The translations under genes and the position numbers were made by a program. DNA of 64,000 bases from Begonia masoniana (taxonomy: Eukaryota > Streptophyta > Magnoliopsida > Cucurbitales > Begoniaceae), in assembly GCA_022432975.1 (NCBI GenBank), contig CM039502.1, positions 1,788,375 through 1,852,374 of the forward strand, written 5' to 3'. The stretch's first letter is position 1. Each line of letters opens with the position of its first letter. The notes below the pieces were generated by a model, which worked only from the letters and a program-made list of their open reading frames with translations, was not told where the DNA came from and did no database searches. Shown piece by piece: positions 53,206 to 64,000 of the stretch.

Positions 53206-56137
53206 GCTTCTGCCGATGACGTGGCAAGTTGTTCTTGCCGATTACACTTGAAGCTTCTGCCGATGACGTGGCAAGTTGTTCTTGCCGATTACACTTGAAG
53301 CTTCTGCCGATGACGTGGCAAGTTGTTCTTGCCGATTACACTTGAAGCTTCTGCCGATGACGTGGCAAGTTGTTCTTGCCGATTACACTTGAAGCTTCTG
53401 CCGATGACGTGGCAAGTTGTTCTTGCCGATTACACTTGAAGCTTCTGCCGATGACGTGGCAAGTTGTTCTTGCCGATTACACTTGAAGCTTCTGCCGATG
53501 ACGTGGCAAGTTGTTCTTGCCGATTACACTTGAAGCTTCTGCCGATGACGTGGCAAGTTGTTCTTGCCGATTACACTTGAAGCTTCTGCCGATGACGTGG
53601 CAAGTTGTTCTTGCCGATTACACTTGAAGCTTCTGCCGATGACGTGGCAAGTTGTTCTTGCCGATTACACTTGAAGCTTCTGCCGATGACGTGGCAAGTT
53701 GTTCTTGCCGATTACACTTGAAGCTTCTGCCGATGACGTGGCAAGTTGTTCTTGCCGATTACACTTGAAGCTTCTGCCGATGACGTGGCAAGTTGTTCTT
53801 GCCGATTACACTTGAAGCTTCTGCCGATGACGTGGCAAGTTGTTCTTGCCGATTACACTTGAAGCTTCTGCCGATGACGTGGCAAGTTGTTCTTGCCGAT
53901 TACACTTGAAGCTTCTGCCGATGACGTGGCAAGTTGTTCTTGCCGATTACACTTGAAGCTTCTGCCGATGACGTGGCAAGTTGTTCTTGCCGATTACACT
54001 TGAAGCTTCTGCCGATGACGTGGCAAGTTGTTCTTGCCGATTACACTTGAAGCTTCTGCCGATGACGTGGCAAGTTGTTCTTGCCGATTACACTTGAAGC
54101 TTCTGCCGATGACGTGGCAAGTTGTTCTTGCCGATTACACTTGAAGCTTCTGCCGATGACGTGGCAAGTTGTTCTTGCCGATTACACTTGAAGCTTCTGC
54201 CGATGACGTGGCAAGTTGTTCTTGCCGATTACACTTGAAGCTTCTGCCGATGACGTGGCAAGTTGTTCTTGCCGATTACACTTGAAGCTTCTGCCGATGA
54301 CGTGGCAAGTTGTTCTTGCCGATTACACTTGAAGCTTCTGCCGATGACGTGGCAAGTTGTTCTTGCCGATTACACTTGAAGCTTCTGCCGATGACGTGGC
54401 AAGTTGTTCTTGCCGATTACACTTGAAGCTTCTGCCGATGACGTGGCAAGTTGTTCTTGCCGATTACACTTGAAGCTTCTGCCGATGACGTGGCAAGTTG
54501 TTCTTGCCGATTACACTTGAAGCTTCTGCCGATGACGTGGCAAGTTGTTCTTGCCGATTACACTTGAAGCTTCTGCCGATGACGTGGCAAGTTGTTCTTG
54601 CCGATTACACTTGAAGCTTCTGCCGATGACGTGGCAAGTTGTTCTTGCCGATTACACTTGAAGCTTCTGCCGATGACGTGGCAAGTTGTTCTTGCCGATT
54701 ACACTTGAAGCTTCTGCCGATGACGTGGCAAGTTGTTCTTGCCGATTACACTTGAAGCTTCTGCCGATGACGTGGCAAGTTGTTCTTGCCGATTACACTT
54801 GAAGCTTCTGCCGATGACGTGGCAAGTTGTTCTTGCCGATTACACTTGAAGCTTCTGCCGATGACGTGGCAAGTTGTTCTTGCCGATTACACTTGAAGCT
54901 TCTGCCGATGACGTGGCAAGTTGTTCTTGCCGATTACACTTGAAGCTTCTGCCGATGACGTGGCAAGTTGTTCTTGCCGATTACACTTGAAGCTTCTGCC
55001 GATGACGTGGCAAGTTGTTCTTGCCGATTACACTTGAAGCTTCTGCCGATGACGTGGCAAGTTGTTCTTGCCGATTACACTTGAAGCTTCTGCCGATGAC
55101 GTGGCAAGTTGTTCTTGCCGATTACACTTGAAGCTTCTGCCGATGACGTGGCAAGTTGTTCTTGCCGATTACACTTGAAGCTTCTGCCGATGACGTGGCA
55201 AGTTGTTCTTGCCGATTACACTTGAAGCTTCTGCCGATGACGTGGCAAGTTGTTCTTGCCGATTACACTTGAAGCTTCTGCCGATGACGTGGCAAGTTGT
55301 TCTTGCCGATTACACTTGAAGCTTCTGCCGATGACGTGGCAAGTTGTTCTTGCCGATTACACTTGAAGCTTCTGCCGATGACGTGGCAAGTTGTTCTTGC
55401 CGATTACACTTGAAGCTTCTGCCGATGACGTGGCAAGTTGTTCTTGCCGATTACACTTGAAGCTTCTGCCGATGACGTGGCAAGTTGTTCTTGCCGATTA
55501 CACTTGAAGCTTCTGCCGATGACGTGGCAAGTTGTTCTTGCCGATTACACTTGAAGCTTCTGCCGATGACGTGGCAAGTTGTTCTTGCCGATTACACTTG
55601 AAGCTTCTGCCGATGACGTGGCAAGTTGTTCTTGCCGATTACACTTGAAGCTTCTGCGATGACGTGGCAAGTTGTTCTTGCCGATTACACTTGAAGCTTC
55701 TGCCGATGACGTGGCAAGTTGTTCTTGCCGATTACACTTGAAGCTTCTGCCGATGACGTGGCAAGTTGTTCTTGCCGATTACACTTGAAGCTTCTGCCGA
55801 TGACGTGGCAAGTTGTTCTTGCCGATTACACTTGAAGCTTCTGCCGATGACGTGGCAAGTTGTTCTTGCCGATTACACTTGAAGCTTCTGCCGATGACGT
55901 GGCAAGTTGTTCTTGCCGATTACACTTGAAGCTTCTGCCGATGACGTGGCAAGTTGTTCTTGCCGATTACACTTGAAGCTTCTGCCGATGACGTGGCAAG
56001 TTGTTCTTGCCGATTACACTTGAAGCTTCTGCCGATGACGTGGCAAGTTGTTCTTGCCGATTACACTTGAAGCTTCTGCCGATGACGTGGCAAGTTGTTC
56101 TTGCCGATTACACTTGAAGCTTCTGCCGATGACGTGG
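53206..56137 (+). repeat. 47-bp tandem array 3, ~62.4 units, one variant
   Basis: Same unit as arrays 1 and 2, entering in a third register directly after AAAATCG. One unit near 55657 lacks a C (CTTCTGCGATGAC), the only variant I noticed among about 188 units in the three arrays. Confidence 0.97.
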
Positions 56138-56362
56138 CATTAATTTAAACTGTCTCTGCCGATGCATTTCCGCCAGAATTCAAAGCCAGCCGCGAAGCTA
56201 CAGTGACGTCGTTTTCAAGCTTTAACTCCAGAACATTAATGGCGACGACGAACAACACTTTCAGATGCAACGGATAAATGTTTCGTACGGATGCTTCCCA
56301 ACGGTAACATTTTCTCATTTGAAGATAGATGCATTCAATTCGGAGAAGAAGAATATACAGAG

Positions 56363-56370
56363 TATATAAG
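56363..56370 (+). promoter_or_regulatory. TATA box of Sirevirus LTR3
   Basis: TATATAAG followed by TCAAGCTT and then the CT array. The transcription start region is overwritten. Confidence 0.7.
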
Positions 56371-56375
56371 TCAAG

Positions 56376-57862
<1,487 letters not shown>

Positions 57863-57980
57863 ACATTATTTGAATACTTGTGTTAAATTTAAGTTTTAAT
57901 CAAGAAGAGAAATTAAGTCTAAATTAGTAAAATCAAAAAGTCTAATTCACCCCCCCCTCTTAGACAATTACGGTCCTACA

Positions 57981-58131
57981 CTGACTTCTTCCCAGTCTTC
58001 TCAACCTTTCTCTTAGAAGGTGAATTCACAAACTTTACAGCCTTATTACCCATCACATTGATTGTGGAATCCGTGATCCTCGCGTGCATCACATATAACG
58101 AGGAGCATTTTTCTCCTCTCGCCACGATCAA
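57981..58131 (-). pseudogene. Copia pol scrap, pre-integrase-like
   Basis: The minus strand reads LIVARGEKCSSLYVMHARI from 58131, a pattern common just before the integrase of plant copia elements (VARG-x-KC-x-x-LYV), followed by a Lys-rich stretch. It has the orientation of the outer copia element and is probably its pol, split by the Sirevirus insertions. It is too short to be sure. Confidence 0.5.
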
Positions 58132-59623
58132 AGAATCATCTGCCGATGGCATTCAAAGAATCATCTGCCGATGGCATTCAAAGAATCATCTGCCGATGGC
58201 ATTCAAAGAATCATCTGCCGATGGCATTCAAAGAATCATCTGCCGATGGCATTCAAAGAATCATCTGCCGATGGCATTCAAAGAATCATCTGCCGATGGC
58301 ATTCAAAGAATCATCTGCCGATGGCATTCAAAGAATCATCTGCCGATGGCATTCAAAGAATCATCTGCCGATGGCATTCAAAGAATCATCTGCCGATGGC
58401 ATTCAAAGAATCATCTGCCGATGGCATTCAAAGAATCATCTGCCGATGGCATTCAAAGAATCATCTGCCGATGGCATTCAAAGAATCATCTGCCGATGGC
58501 ATTCAAAGAATCATCTGCCGATGGCATTCAAAGAATCATCTGCCGATGGCATTCAAAGAATCATCTGCCGATGGCATTCAAAGAATCATCTGCCGATGGC
58601 ATTCAAAGAATCATCTGCCGATGGCATTCAAAGAATCATCTGCCGATGGCATTCAAAGAATCATCTGCCGATGGCATTCAAAGAATCATCTGCCGATGGC
58701 ATTCAAAGAATCATCTGCCGATGGCATTCAAAGAATCATCTGCCGATGGCATTCAAAGAATCATCTGCCGATGGCATTCAAAGAATCATCTGCCGATGGC
58801 ATTCAAAGAATCATCTGCCGATGGCATTCAAAGAATCATCTGCCGATGGCATTCAAAGAATCATCTGCCGATGGCATTCAAAGAATCATCTGCCGATGGC
58901 ATTCAAAGAATCATCTGCCGATGGCATTCAAAGAATCATCTGCCGATGGCATTCAAAGAATCATCTGCCGATGGCATTCAAAGAATCATCTGCCGATGGC
59001 ATTCAAAGAATCATCTGCCGATGGCATTCAAAGAATCATCTGCCGATGGCATTCAAAGAATCATCTGCCGATGGCATTCAAAGAATCATCTGCCGATGGC
59101 ATTCAAAGAATCATCTGCCGATGGCATTCAAAGAATCATCTGCCGATGGCATTCAAAGAATCATCTGCCGATGGCATTCAAAGAATCATCTGCCGATGGC
59201 ATTCAAAGAATCATCTGCCGATGGCATTCAAAGAATCATCTGCCGATGGCATTCAAAGAATCATCTGCCGATGGCATTCAAAGAATCATCTGCCGATGGC
59301 ATTCAAAGAATCATCTGCCGATGGCATTCAAAGAATCATCTGCCGATGGCATTCAAAGAATCATCTGCCGATGGCATTCAAAGAATCATCTGCCGATGGC
59401 ATTCAAAGAATCATCTGCCGATGGCATTCAAAGAATCATCTGCCGATGGCATTCAAAGAATCATCTGCCGATGGCATTCAAAGAATCATCTGCCGATGGC
59501 ATTCAAAGAATCATCTGCCGATGGCATTCAAAGAATCATCTGCCGATGGCATTCAAAGAATCATCTGCCGATGGCATTCAAAGAATCATCTGCCGATGGC
59601 ATTCAAAGAATCATCTGCCGATG
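58130..59623 (+). repeat. 25-bp tandem array, ~60 units
   Basis: The unit contains ATTCAAAGAATCATCTGCCG and ATGGC; it appears exact. The left half of the unit (AAAGAATCA) continues the copia scrap and the right half (CTGCCGATG) is Sirevirus LTR text, so the unit spans an insertion junction. Confidence 0.96.
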
Positions 59624-59872
59624 CATTTCCGCCAGAATTCAAAGCCAGCCGCGAAGCTACAGTGACGTCGTTTTCAAGCTTTAACTCCAGAACATTAATG
59701 GCGACGACGAACAACACTTTCAGATGCAACGGATAAATGTTTCGTACGGATGCTTCCCAACGGTAACATTTTCTCATTTGAAGATAGATGCATTCAATTC
59801 GGAGAAGAAGAATATACAGAGTATATAAGTCAAGCTCAAAACACGAAGGAAGGACTTTTGCGAATTTTCAAT
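59613..59872 (+). repeat. Fourth Sirevirus LTR fragment
   Basis: From CTGCCGATGCATTTCCGCC to GCGAATTTTCAAT it matches the U3/R part of LTR2 (about 43978-44236), including the TATA box at 59822-59829. It then breaks to outer-element sequence (ACTAGGTCCTGTG). Both ends are truncated. Confidence 0.88.
59822..59829 (+). promoter_or_regulatory. TATA box of the fourth Sirevirus LTR fragment
   Basis: TATATAAG in the same context as in the three longer LTRs. With R and U5 truncated, any transcript would read into the outer copia leader. Confidence 0.6.
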
Positions 59873-60877
59873 ACTAGGTCCTGTGCTATCGTCACCTGAC
59901 ATCGTTATCAATGTCCAAAAACTGATATTTCCAGATCAATTATTCAACCCCAATAATCAATCTCCACAATATCGATAAATCTGCTAAATAAATTTTCTGA
60001 GCCTGAAAATATCTGAATCAATAACCTTACCCAAATATTTTTCCAAAAATTGCTCCCTTTTGAAATCAGAATAAATCCTGCAGAATATTGTGAACCAATA
60101 AAAATCACCTAACAAACCGATAATTTTCCGATTAATTATTCAACCCAATAATTTCAAAATTAATCACCAATTTCTTGCTGGGACGCTGTTTCTTTAACCC
60201 AAATTTCAATCAAAACAAATTTGATTCGGTCAAAGTCAATCACTGAAAATCCAACACAGTTTCTGCTTCACGAATTTCTTAACTAGAATTCCAAACAGTT
60301 TCCTCTGTGAAACTTTACAGATGGAGAGCGTCGGCAGTGTGATCGGTGGTGCTCCTCTGTTCTGAAAACTGGAGCTCGGTTTTACTGATCGGAACTTGGT
60401 TGTTCGCGCGGCGGTGATTCTGCTCGGTCGGTTTGCAGAACGGCGGCGACATTCTCTGTTCGACGACGATCGGCGGCTTCCTTTCACGATCGACGACGGC
60501 GGCTTCTCTCTGTTCGGCCGGCGTCGGCTTCTTCGGCGTCGGTGGTCGGCTGGTCACAGAGTCGCCGAACTTCTTCTTCGCCGAACGGGGTGCGGCTTCT
60601 ATCGCTTCGCGTGGGCTGGCTCGGGCACTCCTCTTCCCTCTATTCTTTCTCTAGTCTTCACGGTGAAGAACAGAACACAAAATAGATCTTTTCCTTTTTT
60701 TTTTTTTTTTTATTTCCTCCAAATTTGTTCTCACGGCAGAGAACAAATAGAAAACAAAACAAATTTTTCTTTTTCCAAACAAAATTGCAAACTTTACTTA
60801 CCGAAAATTGCAAACCTGAATCGTTCGATACCTTCGAATAATTAAACTCTGATTTTCGAAAACCACTTCAACCTGAA
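59873..60877 (-). other. 5' leader of the outer copia element
   Basis: About 1 kb between the primer binding site (60878-60889) and the Sirevirus fragment, read on the minus strand. It has a GC-rich middle (about 60310-60650) with short open frames on both strands, none recognisable, and a natural T tract at about 60694-60711. I cannot show a gag start. Confidence 0.5.
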
Positions 60878-60889
60878 GCTTTGATACCA
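60878..60889 (-). other. Primer binding site of the outer copia element
   Basis: The minus strand reads TGGTATCAAAGC, one mismatch from the initiator tRNA-Met site, two bases from the LTR end. Confidence 0.75.
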
Positions 60890-60891
60890 GT

Positions 60892-61156
60892 TGTTAGGAT
60901 TAGACGCCCTAATCCACCTGTAACGAACGATTCAGAAAATCGAAAAAAAAAAATGAGAAAATAATGGACACCGAATTTTACGTGGAAACCCTAGAAAGGG
61001 AACAAAACCACGGGCAGAGGAGAGAATCACTAAAATCAATTCGGTACAATGAGTTTTGCGACTCAAGTATCAATATATAGAGAAAACATAAAACCCTAAT
61101 ATTGATAATGGGCCCGACCGGCCCAACTAGAATTCGGGTCACACCAAATTCTAACA
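60892..61156 (-). repeat. 5' LTR of the outer copia element
   Basis: A complete 265-bp LTR, TGTTAG...CTAACA. The right 150 bp match 27733-27882. It holds an A11 tract near 60943, at the point where the other copy has a 1.2-kb A run. Confidence 0.88.
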
Positions 61157-62224
61157 TTGTGAACACAGAAAAGACGCTCTTGGAAATGATAGAACCAAAC
61201 AATGAAATGAAAGAAGTAAACTGTAAAAATTATATTAAAAGAAGTATAGTATTTACTATGCATTAGAACAAAAAATGTAATTATTTGTACCACGTGGTAA
61301 AGATGAAAAAAAGAATTATGATTTTTTGTTTATCATCGTGACACTGAATGAAAAATAATAGAATATATTAATTAACAAGCTAATGGGCTAATTAGTATAA
61401 TAATTAAAATAATTTTTAAAATAATTAAAAAAAAAAAAAAAAAAAAAACCAGTACCTGCACTAGTAGATGTTCGACGGGTTATAAGTCAAAACTATAATG
61501 TAAAAGTAGAAAATAAAACTAACATCTAATATTACTTTATTAAAATAATAATTAATAATGATTGGAAGAAGTTATAAAATGTAACAACCTAGCTATTACG
61601 TGATCAATTTTACAATATTAATTATTTGATCATTCTTCAGAAAAACCGAACAAAATACTGAATAAATTTTCAAGATTTTTATCTAGAAGATTAGATTCTC
61701 TCAAATAACACGATACGAATGCTTCTGCTCGTGAATGAGTAGGTTTAAATAAGAGTATTGAAAATGAATTCAAATAAAAGAACGCGTCGATTAGTTGGAT
61801 AATCCTTAGTTTATTTTCTAAATCTACAATTTTATTTCACTCGCTAGTTTAGCGTTCATTAACTGTTGCAATTAGTGTTTAATTCAAATAATTTATAATT
61901 TATTTTAATTATCATACTTAGTTAATAAAGATAGATCTTAGAGTGGCTAGAAATCTAAATAAATTGTCTTATTTAATAAAAAACGTTGTATATACATTCT
62001 AAATTTAACAGATAAATTGACGAGATTGTCCAAATTGCTAACAACTTTAACATTAAAGTCTTCTTTATTAGAAAAAAGAAGTTTTTCCTTGGAACACATC
62101 TAAATTAGAGTAATTTCAGAAATGTAAATTTATAAACCTTATTCTTCCATTCCTCCTCCAAATTGAAGAACAACAAGTTCTGCGCCCATTCAAGTGAATT
62201 CCCCAATCAATTTTTTTTTTTCAT
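61157..62224. other. Intergenic, no gene seen
   Basis: AT-rich DNA with a natural A tract at about 61427-61448. From 61951 it is homologous to the dioxygenase 3' flank at 19144 on. No coding or RNA gene is recognised. Confidence 0.6.
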
Positions 62225-64000
62225 TTATTTGCTTTGACATTGCCCTGTTGAATCACTATATTGATCTTTGTTGTATCTACTTAGATCGGCATGAGTGTCT
62301 CGATAACGCTGGCTCAAATATGTTTGGCACAAGATCGGAGGGTACCTTCGAGTTAAGAATCAAAGCACCATTAGAAAATTCAATGGGTAATCAATAACGA
62401 TAGATTGACAACGAAAGCAAAGACTAATGGGCGAATTCGGATTTGGCCAAGGATTTGTTACCGCATAATCATGATCGTTACACATTAAAACCGAAATTTA
62501 AACCAAGCACAATGATAAGAAATTAAAAGGGTGAGGTGCCATAGTTTTGTAATGGGGAGGTTACTTGGCTATATATTAAGAACGTCGAGGGGAGAATTGA
62601 CGGGGATGAAATGTTATTGAGTCTAGTCTTTCGTGTTTGTTCGGGAACGGTAGTAACGGCAGTATTAACTTACTTGGGTGGATTTTTATCCGACTTGCAG
62701 GTCGGCAAGCATTCGACTAGACAGTCGTGACTAGGTTCTACGAAAAACGCTATCTGTCCAACGAAAGAATAGAGTAACAATTCACATTCAATTTCATGGT
62801 TTGAAGATGTAATATAGAGAGAGAAAATATCTAACTATGGAACAATATTGTGCGGTTAAAAGTTATATTACTCACAGAATATCTCTCTTGGCCATTCCCT
62901 ATAACTCTGTGAAGTGTAGACCTGAAGTTAAGAATGATATCATCATACAAATACAACATATTTTATAAAATAGAATCATCGATGGCACAATCTAACTAAC
63001 AAGAACTAAGCCTCAACTCTCTGAACTTAGTCATTGTCTATTATTGCAATTTAAATCAGTCAAACAGAACTGGTTGCATTAAGTAATGTTATGATTGCCA
63101 TAAACTGATTAAGAATCTAATCAGCTAATTAGTACTCTTTCTTACACACTACATCCATGACAGCATGATCAATCCCATCAAAACTTCAATTTCAAGCTTG
63201 AAGAACATGATCGAAACGATACATGATTGTTTGAAGAGCGTTAAATTGCTCGACTTCCATACGGGAAAAAACAGTAACAGATGAGCAGTTTGATGAAATA
63301 TTTACTTGAAAATAGAATTGCTCCATCGCTCCAGCATGTCTCCCAGATTGACAATAAACGACCTATTAAAAGCGAAAAAAAATTAAAAATTGCGAATAAG
63401 CTTGAGCCTTGTGTGTGTGTGTGTGTAGATTTGAAAACAAATCACAGAGCTAACAGTTAGACAAGATTCACCCTTTTAGAGGTGCTACAAATTCCCATAT
63501 CTGAGGTTTTGCATCCTTGTCCCTGCAGACCTGTGATAAGAACAAACACTAAATGAATATTTGTAAAATGAAAAAGATAAGGTTCAAAACCTCATATCTA
63601 TGACATTGCCATTACTTGGAGACCGACTATTTCGTCAGTTGCTAAGAGGGTGATTAAGCCAAAATCAGAATGAGCTCCAGCTCCGTATATTCCCTTCGAA
63701 GGATCAGAAATTTTGCCTAAATCACATTTTTAACTAAAATTATTCCACATTTTGCGTGAATTGAGCGCATAAAATAAGATTTTCAATGGAGTTTTCAAAT
63801 CCCACCTTCGTAATGTAAAAGGCGTAAGGTTGCAATAGGCTCACCGAGCATTTCTAGCTTATCGAAGAAATCAGCATCTAGATCAAGTGCAAGGGCTATA
63901 ATCCTAGCAACTGCTTTGGCTACTTCTCTTAATGTGCACAAATCATTATAAAAACAATTATGGGGGAGAGTGGGAAATTAACATCTAAATAGTAGATATT
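61951..64000. repeat. Duplicated segment, copy 2 (pairs with 19144-22247)
   Basis: Collinear with copy 1 to the window edge and lacking its A run. The scattered substitutions (for example donor GTGAGT against GTAAGT after exon 9) show that these are true paralogues rather than one locus assembled twice. Confidence 0.93.
62225..64000 (-). CDS. 2-oxoglutarate/Fe(II) dioxygenase, second copy, cut by window edge
   Basis: Paralogue of the gene at 19476-25144, same strand. Exons seen (transcript order): 63806-63927, 63616-63716, 63472-63530, 63306-63362, 62876-62921, 62675-62754, 62225-62345; the upstream exons lie past the right edge. All phases join without a break. Exon 63306-63362 is complete and codes FIVNLGDMLERWSN, the part lost in copy 1. 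HSD, STLHRV and ERYS are present. Differences from copy 1 include Pro to Leu in exon 5, EFVAPLKG against EYVEPLKG in exon 7, and a last exon ending two residues earlier. It appears functional as far as visible; substrate unknown. Confidence 0.88.

Noticed and set aside
58130..59623. CRISPR-like array (regular short repeats)
   Set aside because: No spacers; units are contiguous and identical; the DNA is from a plant. The same holds for the 17-, 44- and 47-bp arrays.
58058..59736. Three overlapping ~510-535-residue repeat-protein frames in the 25-bp array
   Set aside because: A 25-bp unit is not a multiple of 3, so all three frames cycle through the same peptide; no start context or family match.
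60396..60845. 149-residue plus-strand frame in the GC-rich part of the copia leader
   Set aside because: Arg/Phe-rich translation of a leader; a frame of similar length exists on the other strand; no domain.

Overview
The window is nuclear DNA of a flowering plant, very probably a eudicot. The evidence is a set of spliced host genes with GT-AG introns and plant-specific families (the HOBBIT type of CDC27, a DUF761 protein, a 2-oxoglutarate/Fe(II) dioxygenase), Ty3/gypsy and Ty1/copia LTR retrotransposons primed by initiator-Met tRNA, and an AT-rich background. I cannot name the species. About 26 kb of the 64 kb (roughly 40%) is perfectly uniform low-complexity sequence: A, T and C runs of 0.5 to 2 kb, (CT)n of 1.5 and 2.1 kb, and exact 17-, 25-, 44- and 47-bp tandem arrays. 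Comparison of duplicated loci inside the window shows that several of these replace unique sequence that had only a short native tract. Much of this is therefore best read as assembly or gap-filling artefact.

Layout. 1-3795: a minus-strand Ty3/gypsy element (5' LTR, PBS, gag, protease, RT, RNase H, start of integrase) cut by the window edge. 4360-9364: the 3' half of a CDC27B/HOBBIT gene on the plus strand, decayed, with a 117-unit 17-bp array in the middle. 9365-17655: intergenic DNA with an A run, a degenerate dispersed repeat and the CT/T/CT block. 17656-18264: an intact single-exon DUF761 gene. 19476-25144: an 11-exon 2OG-Fe(II) dioxygenase gene on the minus strand, with a 1.0-kb A run over one exon edge and a 1.8-kb T run in an intron. 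27733-61156: remains of a minus-strand Ty1/copia element (3' LTR, short internal pieces, 5' leader, PBS, 5' LTR) filled by a nest of Sirevirus-like copia sequence. 62225-64000: a second copy of the dioxygenase gene, cut by the window edge.

The Sirevirus nest has the order LTR1 - internal 1 - LTR2 - internal 2 - LTR3 (28094-57980), followed by a copia pol scrap, a 25-bp array and a fourth LTR fragment. Each LTR has a ~2.9-kb array of a 47-bp unit carrying an ACGTGGC (ABRE-type) motif upstream of a TATA box. Internal 2 has gag with two zinc knuckles, a pol in the same frame after one TGA, and a third ORF with a proline-rich part and a coiled coil. Internal 1 has scrambled gag/integrase but a clean RT-RNase H frame. 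Dense single-base indels fall in different patches in the two copies, so each copy reads cleanly where the other is broken.

Host gene content is thus three loci (one pseudogene, one intact gene, one duplicated enzyme gene) separated and interrupted by retrotransposons. I found no RNA genes, CRISPR arrays or prokaryotic operons.
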